64,000 bases of DNA from Strongylocentrotus purpuratus (lineage: Eukaryota > Echinodermata > Echinoidea > Camarodonta > Strongylocentrotidae), in the NCBI RefSeq assembly GCF_000002235.5, contig NW_022145558.1, positions 2,046,001-2,110,000 on the forward strand, read 5' to 3'. Under the pieces are notes generated by a model. That model saw only the letters and a program-made list of their open reading frames with translations. It did not search any database and was not told the DNA's origin. Every line of letters begins with the position of its first letter. The first letter of the stretch is position 1. The translations under genes were made by a program, and so were the position numbers. Of the stretch, positions 10,102-21,841 are shown piece by piece.

Positions 10102-11187
10102 TCATATAGACAAAAACACCCCGCCTGATTATACATAGTGTATAACAGATTAATACAAGAAATGTTCGTCAACTTGAAGGCGCTTAAAGCAAATAAATGT
10201 CCCTTTGGTACCTACGGCAAGCATATGTTCATGAATTTGTTTGAAATAAAAATATTGGAAGCATATGCGATTTTACAATATTCAATGATCGTTGTTGTGG
10301 TTGAAATCTAGTTTAAAGTAATGAAATTGTAAATAATAAACTCTTTATGTTGTATAGCGCCCTCTCAAGACTGATATTACTTTAGCTTTGAAACAATATT
10401 TCTTGACTACAATCGACCGATTTGCTTCTACCGTTTGGAAACTATATATCAGAATTGCATATTCTGAGATTTTCATGGTCGCAGCTACTATGTAATGGCC
10501 TTAGGCGCTATTTGAAATATTTGAAATTTACCGGGAACTTTAAAAAATTACTATCCATCCAATTTTCAAATTTTTTCCAAAACTTTGTAATAACTATAAC
10601 CCTATGATTATAAATATGGTTTAACTGAGTAATAAAAAAAGGATGGGGAGAAGAGACTGTACAAGAGGGGGCGATACAACGATAATAACATGGGATATAG
10701 AAATGGAGAGAGGGGGCGGGATAGGGAGAGAGTTAGAGAGAGGGGGGGGGGGGGGGGGACATACTTTCACTGTAAGCTGAAAGCTAATACATGAGAGAAA
10801 AGGAAAGAATAAGGAAAAGGTAAGTCGGCAGTTGCTATACAGTAGTAAATTGAGGAATGGATTAAGTTCAAATATAAATCACAGCAGCATCACAATTTGG
10901 AGCATAGATTAAGAATCAACTAAGTAATTATTCAACAAGTATAACTTCAGTTTACCTTTGAAGACAGATAAACTGACAGAATAGTGGATAGTAAGGCAAT
11001 GACGTCACAAACTCATAAGTGAATCGCCAATTTGTTTTGTGATTTTCAAAGATTTTCATGTCAATAAGAATTCATAACTTTCTTATTAGTTATCCGATTT
11101 CGCTCAAACTTTTTTTCTCGATTGGTTTGTCTGATTTTTCTGCTTCTATTTTAAGAAAGTTATGTGTGGGATGGACTCGCCCTTTAA

Positions 11188-11450
11188 AGGGACTTGGTAA
11201 CATTGTTCAGATGAGTGAATTCAATGCTAGATGTACAATTAAAGATAATCTGAAAGTTTGAGTGACAGACCATTATTAATAAATAAATTTGAATTTTGTT
11301 GTTGAAAATAGATGATAAAAATTGGGAAAAACTGATCTGATCGTTTCCTTAATTCTCCCATTTATATTACTACAATTTAATTACATTTTCGGTGAATGTA
11401 AATTGTCCTAAAGAAAAGAATTGGCTCTATTTACCATTCCAGACATTTAA
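11188..11450 (+). repeat. Dispersed repeat, also present inverted at 47515-47825
   Basis: 'gggacttggtaacattgttcagatgag' through 'ttaattctcccatttatatt' and 'cggtgaatgtaaattgtc' matches the reverse complement of 47515-47825 block by block. It begins directly at the TTAA of the preceding element. Probably another element of the AAAGGGAC..GTAAC family; the class is unknown. Confidence 0.65.
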
Positions 11451-11540
11451 GTGTTGTAAGATTTATATCAAAAAAACATTTTTCATGTCTTATTTTCATG
11501 GAAAAACGATTTGGAAAATTCAAAAATCACATTTAGGGTA

Positions 11541-11693
11541 ATTAAGGACCGCTATTCATAATGCAACATGGGGGTTGCGATTCATAATCACGAAGAAGGG
11601 GCGCTATTCATAATGACCCTTATGAATAATGACTCTTTTCTGAATTTATGAATAGCGGTCCTTACGAATAGTGGGCAACCCCCGGGCTATCAC
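11541..11693. mobile_element. Palindromic MITE-like repeat
   Basis: Arms 'aaggaccgctattcata' (11544-11560) and its reverse complement (11647-11663), with further short 'gctattcataat' and 'gggttgc' motifs in mirrored order. No ORF, and flanking duplication is unclear. Confidence 0.6.
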
Positions 11694-11981
11694 GCTATCA
11701 AGCAATCACCTAATAGCCCGTCCTCTTCTGCGTATTTCTTTATGAATAATTTTAGGTTCTGTGTTATCAGTTTACATTTTGTTTTGATGCCATCATTTAT
11801 TATTTTGTGTTTCTGAAATGCAATTTGATTTGTTGGAGAAGAACATAAATTCAATTCAATTCATTTCAAATATGCATAAATTAGGTACATCACGATAAAG
11901 GCCTATATTTTGTAGACCGCCACTGATCAAAGGCGCTAATGAGACTGAAAAACAACTTAATGTGCCATTCAAGATTCGCTT

Positions 11982-12035
11982 TATCTCTCTCTCTCTCACT
12001 CTCTCTCACCCCTCTCTCTCCCTCCCTCTCTTTGT
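11982..12035. repeat. CT-rich microsatellite
   Basis: 'ctctctctctctcactctctctcacccctctctctccctccctctc', low complexity. Confidence 0.9.
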
Positions 12036-12621
12036 GTGATGGCTTACCCAATGATTATATCCAGTTTAAAACTCAACAAAACATTGGATCAGAGTAAAGA
12101 CAATAATTGTATGTATTTGGCAACAATTCAGTTTAGGACTCTTGTTTGATATTCATCTGTTTATATAGATATAAATATCTTGTAGTTGCCCACGTATTCA
12201 TATTCACCGCTCCACGTAACTGCCAATTATGGGATCGACAGCCCACAGGACCGAAGAATTAAAGAAAGACATAAATAGAAAAAAATAAAGGTTACGAAAT
12301 GTCTACAAAACCGATCGGTCCGCGAGACTGACATCCTAGGATATCAACAACCCACGAGAAAATGAAGTAATACTGAATGGGGGGGGGGGGATGTCTTTCT
12401 CGTTGGCATTCGGTCTAGTGAATCATAATTGAAAGTGGCTAGATTGCCCATCGGCCGAAAGAGCAAAGAAATGCATACTGAAAGATGAAATATTGAAGAC
12501 ATAAAAACATTCATGAAAAGAGTGGCAAGAGAAAAGCGAGGAAAATAAACAGAGAGAGCAAATAGAAGATGAGAAAATGAAAAACTTAGATATTAAAAAA
12601 AGGAAAGACATAGAAAAGAAA

Positions 12622-12836
12622 CAAATGTACATGATAAAGAACAGAACGGACATCTGGGCCCCGTCTTTATGAAGAGTTGCGATTGATTAGAATCAATCGC
12701 AAGTCTCCTGATCAATCGCAAGTTTGCAGTCTCTCCTGTACATAGTTGCGATTGATATCAATCGCAAATAAGATGCGGTTATCGCAACCGTTTATAGGAC
12801 GGGGCCCAGATGTTCGTTCATGTACATTTGTAATTA
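12622..12836. mobile_element. Small palindromic MITE with GGGCCCCGTC ends
   Basis: CATCTGGGCCCCGTC (12651-12665) and GACGGGGCCCAGATG (12798-12812) are exact inverted repeats. Homology extends outward to 'aaatgtacatga' (from 12622) and 'tcatgtacattt', with an 11-bp insertion in the left arm. The interior has repeated 'gattgatatcaatcgcaa' palindromes. No ORF. Confidence 0.75.
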
Positions 12837-13015
12837 GTTATGGCTTATTCTATAGTTTCTCCAGGAGGTGATATTAAAAAATAAAACAAATGATAAAAAA
12901 GGGCTTACAAACACGTAAAAAAAGGAGTCAGATATTATGTCGGCCTTACTGGCTTTAGATTCCGTGAGCAACCGATCTAGTGGATCATCAGAGTAGGTTG
13001 AAAGAAGGTCCACGA

Positions 13016-13241
13016 CAGTGGCGGATCCAGAAGAAAAAAAATCATGTAAATGATCTCGAGAAAAAAAAAATCATGTAAAATCACGTGATTTTTACCCTTT
13101 TGGGGGGTTGGGCCCCCCTGGCGCTCAAGGGGGGGGGGGACTTTGGGAGACTTTTCGGCCGGCACGATTTTTAAATTTTCGGGAGCAAAAAAAAATAAAA
13201 AAATTGGGCCCCTCCCCTTAGAAATCCTGGATCCGCGCCTG
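13016..13241. mobile_element. hAT-like MITE, CAGTGGCGGATCC ends
   Basis: The left end CAGTGGCGGATCCAG and right end CTGGATCCGCGCCTG are inverted repeats; flanks GTCCACGA (13008-13015) and GTCTACGA (13242-13249) form an 8-bp target duplication with one mismatch. The 226-bp interior is G/C-run rich. Same family as 43304-43459. Confidence 0.85.
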
Positions 13242-13249
13242 GTCTACGA

Positions 13250-14440
13250 AACAGTCTTGTCGGAAGTTCGTCTCGGGGGCATAGTTAATTATTTACTCTC
13301 ACCAAATTCGGTTTTAGTTGCTTAATAGAATATGTGAAGGAAACAAATACAATCGGCAAACAACTATTAGAATTAAACCAAGAGTTTATTTTAGGATTAG
13401 CGTTTTAATTGAAACAGAACAAAAAATTAAGCAATAAACATTTTAAAGATTCATGTTCGACGATAAAAAATGATTCAATTTGACAAATAAATGATAATCA
13501 TGGATGCATATATAAAGCCAAAAAGAATTAAATTCCTAAATTCTCACCCTTCCCTTTATTGTATGGCTTGTCTTATTTTGAATTAATTTGATAATTTTGT
13601 GCTGAAATTTGAAGTCAAGGATCTGATGTTTTCTAAAAAAATGATATACATAAATTACCAAGTAAACAATTTCACCTCGTTTAGAGCCTCTAAAGTGCAT
13701 GAAACAACGAAATCAAATGAAAATAAAGTATCTAAGATAATATGTATCGATATTGCAATACCCTGCATTTTCAGGTACAGGAAAGCTATTAAATATTAAA
13801 TAATATGGAACCCAAGATCTGGACGAGAAAATAGGAATCCATCAATTTTACTAGGACTAATTTGATGAAACAACACAATTCCGTGAAGTCTTGAGCCTTG
13901 ACTAACATTGTCGGTTTCAGGAGTAGATATATGACCAATGGAGTTGATCTACATTATGTACAACTTCAGACCCTCTGCTACGCTTTACCAATGTCATAAT
14001 GACAAGGTTCTGTGTCTGCAGACAAGACTACAAGCGTGTTTATATATTTACAGAGAGACTTTAATTGTTTCTTTAATTCAGTATTGGTTTTTAAATTCGA
14101 GCTTTTACGAGTCAGATACTAACAGCATGGTTATAAGGTTACATGCACTTATACATTCATAAACTTTTTTTGTGGTTATTTTGTACAAAATTTAATACAA
14201 ACAAGAACAACATACAATTGAATTAAAAAAAAAACCTTTTCAATATTAATTGCTTATAAACAAATCATCATTGTCACTATATTATAACTGAGCAACAAAG
14301 TGAACTTGAAGTACATAAACATTATTTTCAAATCAAATACATGTTATTTACTCTACATAAAAATACTTAAACAAATCTGCAGGTTATGTTATTGGTACAA
14401 GGAAGAAAGTCCTGCTTCCCCATGCCACCCTCCCTCACAA

Positions 14441-14477
<37 letters not shown>

Positions 14478-16035
14478 TCACTCAGTGGATATCTGCAAAT
14501 ATTCTCAACTCAAGAAATATACTAAATAACTAAGTTAACCAGGCTGCGAAATATCGTAACACTCTAACAAGCTCACGATGGTTCGCAAGTTCGTGGAAAA
14601 TCTAGTACAAGTTTAAACTACTCATTTACTTACATTTCAATACATTACTTTAAACATAGAAATAGGAATACTCGGCGTTTTTCAAGTGGCGTGACAGACA
14701 TCTCTAATGGTGTCTCGAGAGAAATTTATTAAAGATCCATTGTTGATGCATTTTTAAAAAAACGTCAAATTCGCGAGAAAAAAAATATCAACGGTATCTA
14801 TTTTCATTATGAAATAATGTTTGAAAAACAATTAATTGTTATTTTCTCCTGGCTCGCTTCCCTCGCTCGCAAAATTTAGAAATTTGATTTTAAGCTGTGA
14901 TTTTGAGTGCCTGAATGTCTCGTTATTTTGGAATTGGGGTGCCAGAATATGACAGGGAGGTGTCCGAATATTTCTTATATATCTTTTTTTTTCTATCGAA
15001 AATAAATTATACCATGCTCGTTCGCTTTACTCGCTCGGGATATATAGAAACAGGCTGATTCTAGGCAACGAGTTGACCGAACATCCTCATATTCGTAAGG
15101 TGACCGAGCTGACACGCTTCGCTTACTCGCAATTAGAAAAGAAGAATGTGACAATACGTATATATGGCACTTACGACTACCATCGTGATGCAAAATGATT
15201 CTTCTATGATGAACTTAAGAAGGGGTGACAATAAACTTTTTATTTCCTATTTCTGTAAAGGCTGCCTTGACTATGAAAAGGTTGAAAAATGCTGACGTAT
15301 ATTTATATAACATTTTTATAGAATACTCTAATGCCTGCTACCCACGAGGCGACACTTTGAAAGCGTCATAACATGCGCTAATCAAAACTGTGTCGAGAAA
15401 AAATAGCCCTTACGTTAGTAATTAAATATACTTTTTTAATTGTTTAAAATGTGTATAGTGCACCCACATTTGTACGAAACGAATTTCTCACCGTGCGCCA
15501 AAGATCTATTTAATGACACAGTCATGCGTCAGCCAAAATGGCGCCTCTTTTGCAGTGAGCATATGTATATATCTCGTAGAAAATATCGTATACTAGTAAT
15601 AGTACTGTCTTCAACTGCTTATTTTACTTCAAGATGATAAAGTTCATTTTTGGTCATGTGATTGCATTGTGACAGAAAGTGTATGGATGCAATTATTGAA
15701 AAAAGTTGATATTATAGCACATGAGAATGATGTAGTCTGCTGTATGTTATACGTGGTTTAGGAAGAATTAAAAAAAAATTGACTCAGTGCCACTGAGAGT
15801 AATATACATAAAACACAGAAATGTTGCATGAAAGTTTAGTCTAAACATTCTAGATATTTCTTGCTATACTGATTACCATGCATAGTTTGATGAGCCATCT
15901 TTTTTTTATAAAAGTAATTCTTCTACACTAACATAAAAGAAAAGAAAAAGCTCATAAATATTTCTTAACCTCTACCAGACCTTAACCTACTCTCTAATAA
16001 AGGCCTCGTTCAGATATGCCACAGCAAAATCGCGG
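13250..16035. other. Intergenic, no gene supported
   Basis: AT-rich sequence with a (CA)n run at 14438-14475. Short frames at 13599, 13938, 14993 and 15440 lack domains and splice support. Nothing else noticed. Confidence 0.5.
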
Positions 16036-16040
16036 TGTAT

Positions 16041-16076
16041 TGTTGTGTGTGTGTGTGTGCGTGTGTGTGTGTGTGG
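16041..16076. repeat. (GT)n microsatellite
   Basis: Alternating GT with one GC interruption; ends seven bases before the TTAA of the next element. Confidence 0.9.
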
Positions 16077-16086
16077 ATGGCGTTAA

Positions 16087-16589
16087 AGGGATAGAAGAGT
16101 TTTGGTATGGAGAACACTACACAGAATAATTAAAAAAACTGAGTGTCAAATTTGAAAAAAGCATGCAATTAAAATGGCGAAATCACCTTTGTTTGATCGA
16201 AATCGGTTCAGAGACGGGTGAAATATCCATAAATAAAACCATTTCTAATATTTGTTGGGCCCCAGCAATATACGTTAAATTTGTGTTTAAATAGTTCTTG
16301 ATGATCTCTCTATTTAATCATTATTTTAACAAAATATAACACGCACAATTCTATTATTAAAAATTGATGAAACTAATGATTTTTTTTTAGAGAATGCCCT
16401 CATGTGTTAAAACAGCTCATTTTAATTGTTAACGGACTAAGTCGTTTGTAATTTTTGTATACCTTTCGAGCATAGTGCAGTAACAACTATTAGTTTGTAA
16501 TGTAATGGTCAAAGTTTTGGTCAATACAATTCAGTTTGACCAAAACTGTACTCTCTATACCAAAACTCTACTACTCCAGCCCTATCCCT
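16087..16589. mobile_element. TTAA-flanked MITE, about 500 bp
   Basis: The left end AGGGATAGAAGAGTTTTGGT and the right end (reverse complement) AGGGATAGGGCTGGAGTAGT share the terminal motif and then 'gagttttggtatag/ggag'. TTAA lies on both sides (16083-16086, 16590-16593). No ORF. Same target-site class as the 8030-11183 element but a different family. Confidence 0.75.
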
Positions 16590-16593
16590 TTAA

Positions 16594-17045
16594 ATGTACA
16601 TTAATTTACATGAAGAAAAAACAGCGGCTCTTTTGGCGGAGGTATACCGCGCCAAATCTAAACGAGCGTGGTCGCCTAATGTCTCATACAGTTCTGTCCG
16701 GTTTGTCTGGGATCCTAGTTGTAGACTAATAGACAGTGGCCTAAGAGCATGAATCGCTTGAGCACTGTAATTCACTCTTAATCCTAGCATCTTCAATCTG
16801 CATAATCTGTGGATAGAAGGATGAAAAAACAGACAAACCATTAGAACCAAAGGCCCATACTCTCAAAAGCGGCCTAAATTAAGCCTTGCATGACTAATTA
16901 GTCCACAGATTCATCTGTTCATGCGTGGCCAAGTGTCAACAAGTAATTCCATGTAAAATTACTCTTATTATGCACACAAAAATTGATTGGGAGATAAAAT
17001 GAAAATAATAAATTTATTTCATTGTTTTTTTCCCTTATGGTAAAT
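16594..17045. other. Intergenic, no gene supported
   Basis: A segment beginning 'aaggcccatactctcaaaagcggcc' (16850) resembles a MITE end, but no partner end was found. Confidence 0.4.
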
Positions 17046-17184
17046 TAAATAGTATTTCAATAGACAGAATCCAAACTGCATACATTAGTTGTTGCCAGGT
17101 TTGACAAACATTAGGGAGTTTTCGCAAGCTCAACGCGGACGGAGAATCTGCGGTTCGTGTGCACAATAGAGAAGCTATAGTAAT
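17046..17184 (+). repeat. Dispersed repeat pair flanking the foldback hub
   Basis: 17050-17100 (caatagacagaatc..gttgttgccaggt) recurs in the same orientation at 19570-19620 and inverted at 19838-19900 and 20025-20090. 17113-17184 (gggagttttcgcaagctc..ggcggttcgtgtgca-like) recurs inverted at 21648-21722. These are the flanks of the large inverted-repeat hub. Confidence 0.75.
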
Positions 17185-19083
17185 GCTACGTTTACACTAT
17201 GTTCCCGGCGGCCACGGCAGTCCGGCAGTTTGCCCGAAACGTAGTGCGCCGTGGGATTTAGACCAATTTTATCTCTGAATTTAAGTTTTGTTAAGTCTTG
17301 TCAAGTTTTCTCACGGTCTACCACGTTATCCGTGACGGGCCGTGGGGGGGGGGGGGGGGGGGGGGGGGAAGGGGATGCTGAGTCCCGGAGGCTCCAAGGC
17401 GCACTACGGTTCGGCCCACGTTCTACCACGGATGACAGAACGTTCCCTCCCGGTCCGTCACGTTCTGTTGGGGTCCCTCACGTTTCTCACGTTCTGATCA
17501 AGTTCTGACACGTTTTTCACGTTCTGTCAAGGCTTTCTACGGATGAAACGTAGACGCTGGGCAGCTTACGAGCTTATGCTACGTTTACAATATGTTCCCG
17601 GCGGCCACGGCAACCACGTTTCAGGCCACCGTGGACGAAACGGGATTGACGTGACACAACGCGGGGGACCGTATGGGCAAACGTGACAGGCCGTGATTGC
17701 CGTGGATACCGTGTCAGATTTTTAAACTGTCAAAAAAATTGCCACGGCAGTCACGGTGCGGATGAGAAACCTAGTAGGCCGTAATAAACCGGGGTAAACG
17801 TAACAAAACGTGACAGTCCGTAATAGGCCGTAACAAAACTTGGGGGTGGTCCGTAGTGGGACGGTTTAAGCGCCCGGCACGCTACGGCGCGTTGCGTTCC
17901 ACTACGGTCTGACACAACGCGAGGTCTCAGAATACCATGATTGCTATTGCTTGGGAGACCTTCTTTTTATACCGCCGGCACAAACGTGCTCCAAAGCTGC
18001 CCTGCGTCCACGTTTCATCCGTACAAAGCCTTGACAGAACGTGAAAAACGTGTCAGACCTTGATCAGAACGTGGGAAACGTGAGGGACCCCATCAGAACG
18101 TGACGGGCCGGGAGGGAACGTTCTGGCATCCGTGGTAGAACGTGGGCCGAACCGTAGTGCGCCTTGGAGCCTCCGGGACTTAGCATCCCCTTCCCCCCAC
18201 GGCCCGTCACGGATACCGTGGTAAACCGTGAGAAAACTTGGCAAGACGTAACAAAACTTGAATCCAGAGATAAAATTGGTCTAAATCCCACGGCGCACTA
18301 TGTTTCGTGCAAACGGGGCTGCCGTGGCTGCCGGGAACATAGTGTAAACGTAGCATAACGAGGTTGTGCCCACTGTATAGAAAGAAGGCCTCCCTAGCAC
18401 TACTGGTGGTATTAGTGGTGCAGGGCGGAGGGTTTTCGAACGACTTGGCTTCTTCGGTGGCATAGCTTGACCTTCTTTCTTCGTATTGTTGATGCAGTAA
18501 TGTGTCGTCGACTGCTCAGACTCGAATGAAGCTCCTGTCGCGTCCGTCTTTTATAAACTCTTTTATGTCAGAACGCAACGCGCCCGTAAACCGTCAGAAG
18601 CCGGGATACGCCGTGATTAACGCGACAAAACGGCTACCATACACCCTGGCCTGCCGTGAGAACCGTGGCAAACCGTGGAAAAACGGGAGAAAATGTGCAG
18701 CAACCGTGAAGCAACCGTGACAAAACGTGCACTAAACGTGGCAGACCGTGACAAAACTTGAACAGACCGTAAGATTTCGGGGAATGTGCGGGCCTCCCGT
18801 CCCACTACGGACCACCTCCAAGTTTTGTTACGGCATATTACGGACTGTCACGTTTTGTTACGTTCACCCCGTTTTACGACGGTCTAATAGGTATCTCATC
18901 CGCACCGTCACTCCCGTGGCAAATCTTTTGATAGTTTAACAATCTGACACGGTATCCACGGCAATCACGGCCTGTCACGTTTGCCCATACGGTCCCCCGC
19001 GTTGTGTCACGTCAATCCCGTTTCGTCCACGGTGGCCTGAAACGCGGTTGCCGTGGACGCCGGGAACATAGTGTAAACGTAGC
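17185..19083. mobile_element. Composite of two interleaved foldback elements
   Basis: Four copies of an end motif GCTACGTTTACACTATGTTC occur: forward at 17185 and 17578, inverted ending at 18354 and 19083. Long arms pair crosswise: 17185-17560 with about 18002-18354, and 17578-17880 with about 18785-19083, giving the order A, B, A', B'. The outermost flanks share AAT (17182-17184 and 19084-19086), a possible 3-bp target duplication. Arms are full of short CCGTGACAAAACGTG-like words. No ORF with a recognisable domain is present, so it is non-autonomous. Confidence 0.8.
17346..17369. repeat. Poly-G tract in foldback arm
   Basis: A run of more than 20 G in the left A arm; the matching right arm (about 18190-18200) has only a short run, so the homopolymer expanded after the arms were formed. 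Confidence 0.9.
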
Positions 19084-19446
19084 AATACAGCGGGGTGACC
19101 GCTGAGGTACTAAAATCTAGATGTTTTTTTGCCAAATCTACGGGCGTTCTCAATGACGCCCCGAGTGAAGAAACAGCCATTCAGCGAGCTTGCACCAATG
19201 ATGGTATGGGAATTATGTCGTTGTATAACGAAGGATGACGAATTTCAACGCGAACGGCTCTTCGGTGAGGTTTTTTTTCGACTACTGTTTCGGACAACTA
19301 TCACAACATGAATATGGATATAACATGAACTGTTATAGAACTTGATAGTAAATAGTTGAAATATTATAAAAAGCCATTTTGTGGCTTGGTCGAGACAAGT
19401 TGTGCTAGTCGTGTAGCCCCGTATGTACTGTATTGCGTGGCAGGGA

Positions 19447-19985
19447 GTAGGCCATTTTCTTAATGTAATCAAATAGGCCATTTTCGTAATTTAACCAAAT
19501 GTAATACATAGGTCTTTGTGAAGCGCCTCCATACAAATTATTTCATTCACCTGATAAGAATAATATTATATCTATTTCATTAGATAGAATCCGAACTGCA
19601 TACATTAATTGTTGCCAGGTAGAACAAACATTATGGCCCGAATTCACAAAGGAAGTTTTGTCGACAAACTTGTCAACAGTTTTTGTCGACAAATCTTGGT
19701 TTTCGTACGTCATATAACGCGTTTTACGCGTTTTTTACAAACCTGGTTTGTAAAGAACAAAAGGAGGTTTGGCGAAACAAAAGGAGGTTTGAGCTCAAAC
19801 CTTGCTTTGTGAATTCGGGCCTATGGCTTGACCTTCTTAGCAACACTTGATATATGCAGTTTGCGTTCTGTTTATTGAAAAACTATTATTCTTATCAGGT
19901 GAGTGAAATAATTTGTATTGAGGCACTTCACAAAGACTTATGTATTGAATTTAGTTACATTACGAAAATGGCCTAATTAATATTA
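19447..19985. mobile_element. Inverted-repeat element with about 170-bp arms
   Basis: 19447-19620 and 19838-19985 are inverted copies: 'ggccattttcgtaat', 'caaatgtaatacataggtctttgtgaagcgcctc', 'attatttcattcacctgataagaataat' and 'gttgttgccagg' occur in mirrored order. A separate MITE (19635-19821) sits in the spacer. Confidence 0.75.
19635..19821. mobile_element. MITE with GGCCCGAATTCACAAAG ends
   Basis: Exact 17-bp inverted ends (19635-19651 and 19805-19821) flanked by TAT on each side (19632-19634, 19822-19824), a 3-bp target duplication. The 187-bp body is largely self-complementary (gtcgacaaa motifs, aggaggttt repeats). Nested in the larger inverted-repeat element. Confidence 0.85.
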
Positions 19986-20171
19986 ATCATATTTCAATAG
20001 TCAGAGTGCAAACTTCATGTATTAAGTGTGGCAACAACTAATGTATGTAGATTGAATTCTGTCTATTGAAATACTATTATTCTTATCAGGGGAATGAAAT
20101 AGTTTGTATCGAGGCACTTGATTCACTTGGGGCGTAATTGAAATCACCCGTTCCGGATTTCAGTACCTAAT

Positions 20172-20792
20172 GCTATGGTCACATTACCCAAAAGTAGCCT
20201 GCTCGGTGGCCGAGCGGCGGCCGCCCAGGTTTTTAAGGCATCGCTCGGTCGCTGCTGAAGTTTTAGCGCGGAGTTAAAATTCGGGCGGCGTCTGCTCACA
20301 TTCACTCGCCGCCCACACTACGCTCGGTGACCGGACAGTCGCCGCCCGGACGCCGACCTAATTGAGCGTTCACCGTCGAGCGATTTAGGTCAAAAATCGA
20401 AGCCGCTAGGTCAAATGCTGTCGAGCAGTCGCCGCCCGGTCGCCACTCGGTCGCCGCTGGGAGATCAGTCGGTCACTGACGGCGAGTCCAAAATCAGTCG
20501 GCAGCCATTGACCTAGCCGCTTCGATTTTTGACCTAATTCGAGCGTATTTTGGAGCCCCGCCGATCACTGGCCGGCCGCCGTGCAATATCTTTAAAACCA
20601 GCCGGCGGCCAGAGGGAGACTGCTTGGGTCAACCGGCGACGGACGGGAAATAGACAGGGTACCGCCCAGGCATCGCTGGGGCTCTACAGCGTGCTCGAAT
20701 TCTCAAAATAATTGCTGGGCGAAGCCTAAATTCCAGCGGCGACTGAGCAGGCTACTAATCGGTCGGTCGCCGCTCTGATTTGTGACCATAGC
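20172..20792. mobile_element. GC-rich MITE with GCTATGGTCACA ends
   Basis: The 12-bp ends GCTATGGTCACA (20172-20183) and TGTGACCATAGC (20781-20792) are exact inverted repeats. The interior is GC-rich with many mirrored ggtcgccgcc / ggcggcgacc words, so it can form extensive hairpins. No ORF of note. Confidence 0.75.
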
Positions 20793-20812
20793 TTCATCGG
20801 TCACCCCGCTGT

Positions 20813-21374
20813 CAGGCGCGTAGCCAGGGGGGGGGGGGGCGGCGGTGGGGGCGGTCGCCCCCCAAAAAACGCCGGCCAAAACCAAAAAAAAAAAAAAAAG
20901 AGAGAGAAGAAAGGAAGAGGAAGAAAAAGGATTAAGAGTCGAGAACGGTACAATGAATCGTCTTCTTTCTCTAATAATTTAATGAAAAGTCAAGGCTTCC
21001 GCGCTTCGCGCGGGAGAGGCGGGGGAAAATTGAATTTAGATAAGGATTAAGAGCCGAGAACAGTAAAACGAATCGTCTTCTTTCTCCAATAATTTAATGA
21101 AACGCCAAAGCTTCCGCGCTTCGCTTCGCGCGAGAGAGGGGCAAAATGAATTCAGACAATGATTAAGAGTCGAGAATGGTACAATGAATTGTCTTCTTTC
21201 TTTAATAATTTAATGAAACGTCTGAGCTTCCGCGCTACGCGCGGAGGCAGGGAACTTGATTCAAACAAGGATTAAAGAGTCGAGAATTGTACAATGACCG
21301 GGGTAATAATATACTTATCTGTAAAGCGCTTTGAGAGGGCCTCCGGTCCTGAAAAGCGCTATATAAGAACGAGC

Positions 21375-21407
<33 letters not shown>

Positions 21408-21642
21408 AACGAATCGTCTTCTAATGATTTAATGAAACGTCAGTAAAAACTGAATTTAGACAAGGATTAAGAGTCGAGTACGGTACAACAAATCGCCTTC
21501 TTTCTCTAGTAATCCAATTAAACTCCCCCCTCCCTGCACCCACCCCCTAAAGAGCGCGCTACGCGCGTTCTGTAAGTGATTCGAACGCTTCGCGTGCTCA
21601 CTACCGCCCCCTAAAATAAAATCCTGGCTACGCGCATGCCTG
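20813..21642. mobile_element. hAT-like element with about 113-bp internal tandem repeats
   Basis: The left end CAGGCGCGTAGCCAGG and right end CCTGGCTACGCGCATGCCTG are inverted. The interior has about five units (from about 20929, 21041, 21156, 21266 and 21460) of 'aaggattaagagtcgagaa.ggtacaatgaatcgtcttctttctctaataatttaatgaaa' plus a GC hairpin (cttccgcgcttcgcgcg). The 8-bp flanks (cccgctgt, ctgttact) do not match, so one side may have been rearranged. Confidence 0.75.
21300..21407 (+). mobile_element. SINE 3' tail fragment inserted in the tandem repeats
   Basis: 'ctgtaaagcgctttgagagg..aaaagcgctatataagaacg' followed by (ATT)n interrupts one of the 113-bp units; flanking 'acaatga' and 'acaacga' read as continuous repeat sequence once it is removed. 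It shares the tail of the SINEs at 2925-3597. Confidence 0.8.
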
Positions 21643-21841
21643 CTGTTACTATTGTAGCTTCTCGATTTTGCACACGAACCGCAGATTCTCCGTCCTCGTT
21701 GAGCTTGCGAAAACTCCCTATTGTTGGGACTTGTCTGACGTAGCAGTAAATATTGAGCTGGTGATTGGGTGTGTGGCGTTGTTGTCCCGGGGCTGGTGAT
21801 TGGAAGCCCTTTGTAGTGATGGGGAGCCTAAACTTGGTTAT

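Larger units (their letters stand above)
8030..11183. mobile_element. Non-autonomous TTAA-flanked element with about 185-bp terminal inverted repeats
   Basis: Both ends are flanked by TTAA (8026-8029, 11184-11187). The left end AGGCTAAGTCCATTCC and right end (reverse complement) AGGGCGAGTCCATCCC are homologous. Similarity continues inward about 185 bp, including 'atcggataact' and 'gcgtcattgcc' (left, to about 8210) against 'agttatccgat' and 'ggcaatgacgtc' (right, from about 10995). TTAA duplication is typical of piggyBac and Kolobok superfamilies; which one is not resolved. No transposase frame is seen. The interior is AT-rich and carries a younger hAT-like insertion (8946-10101). Confidence 0.75.
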
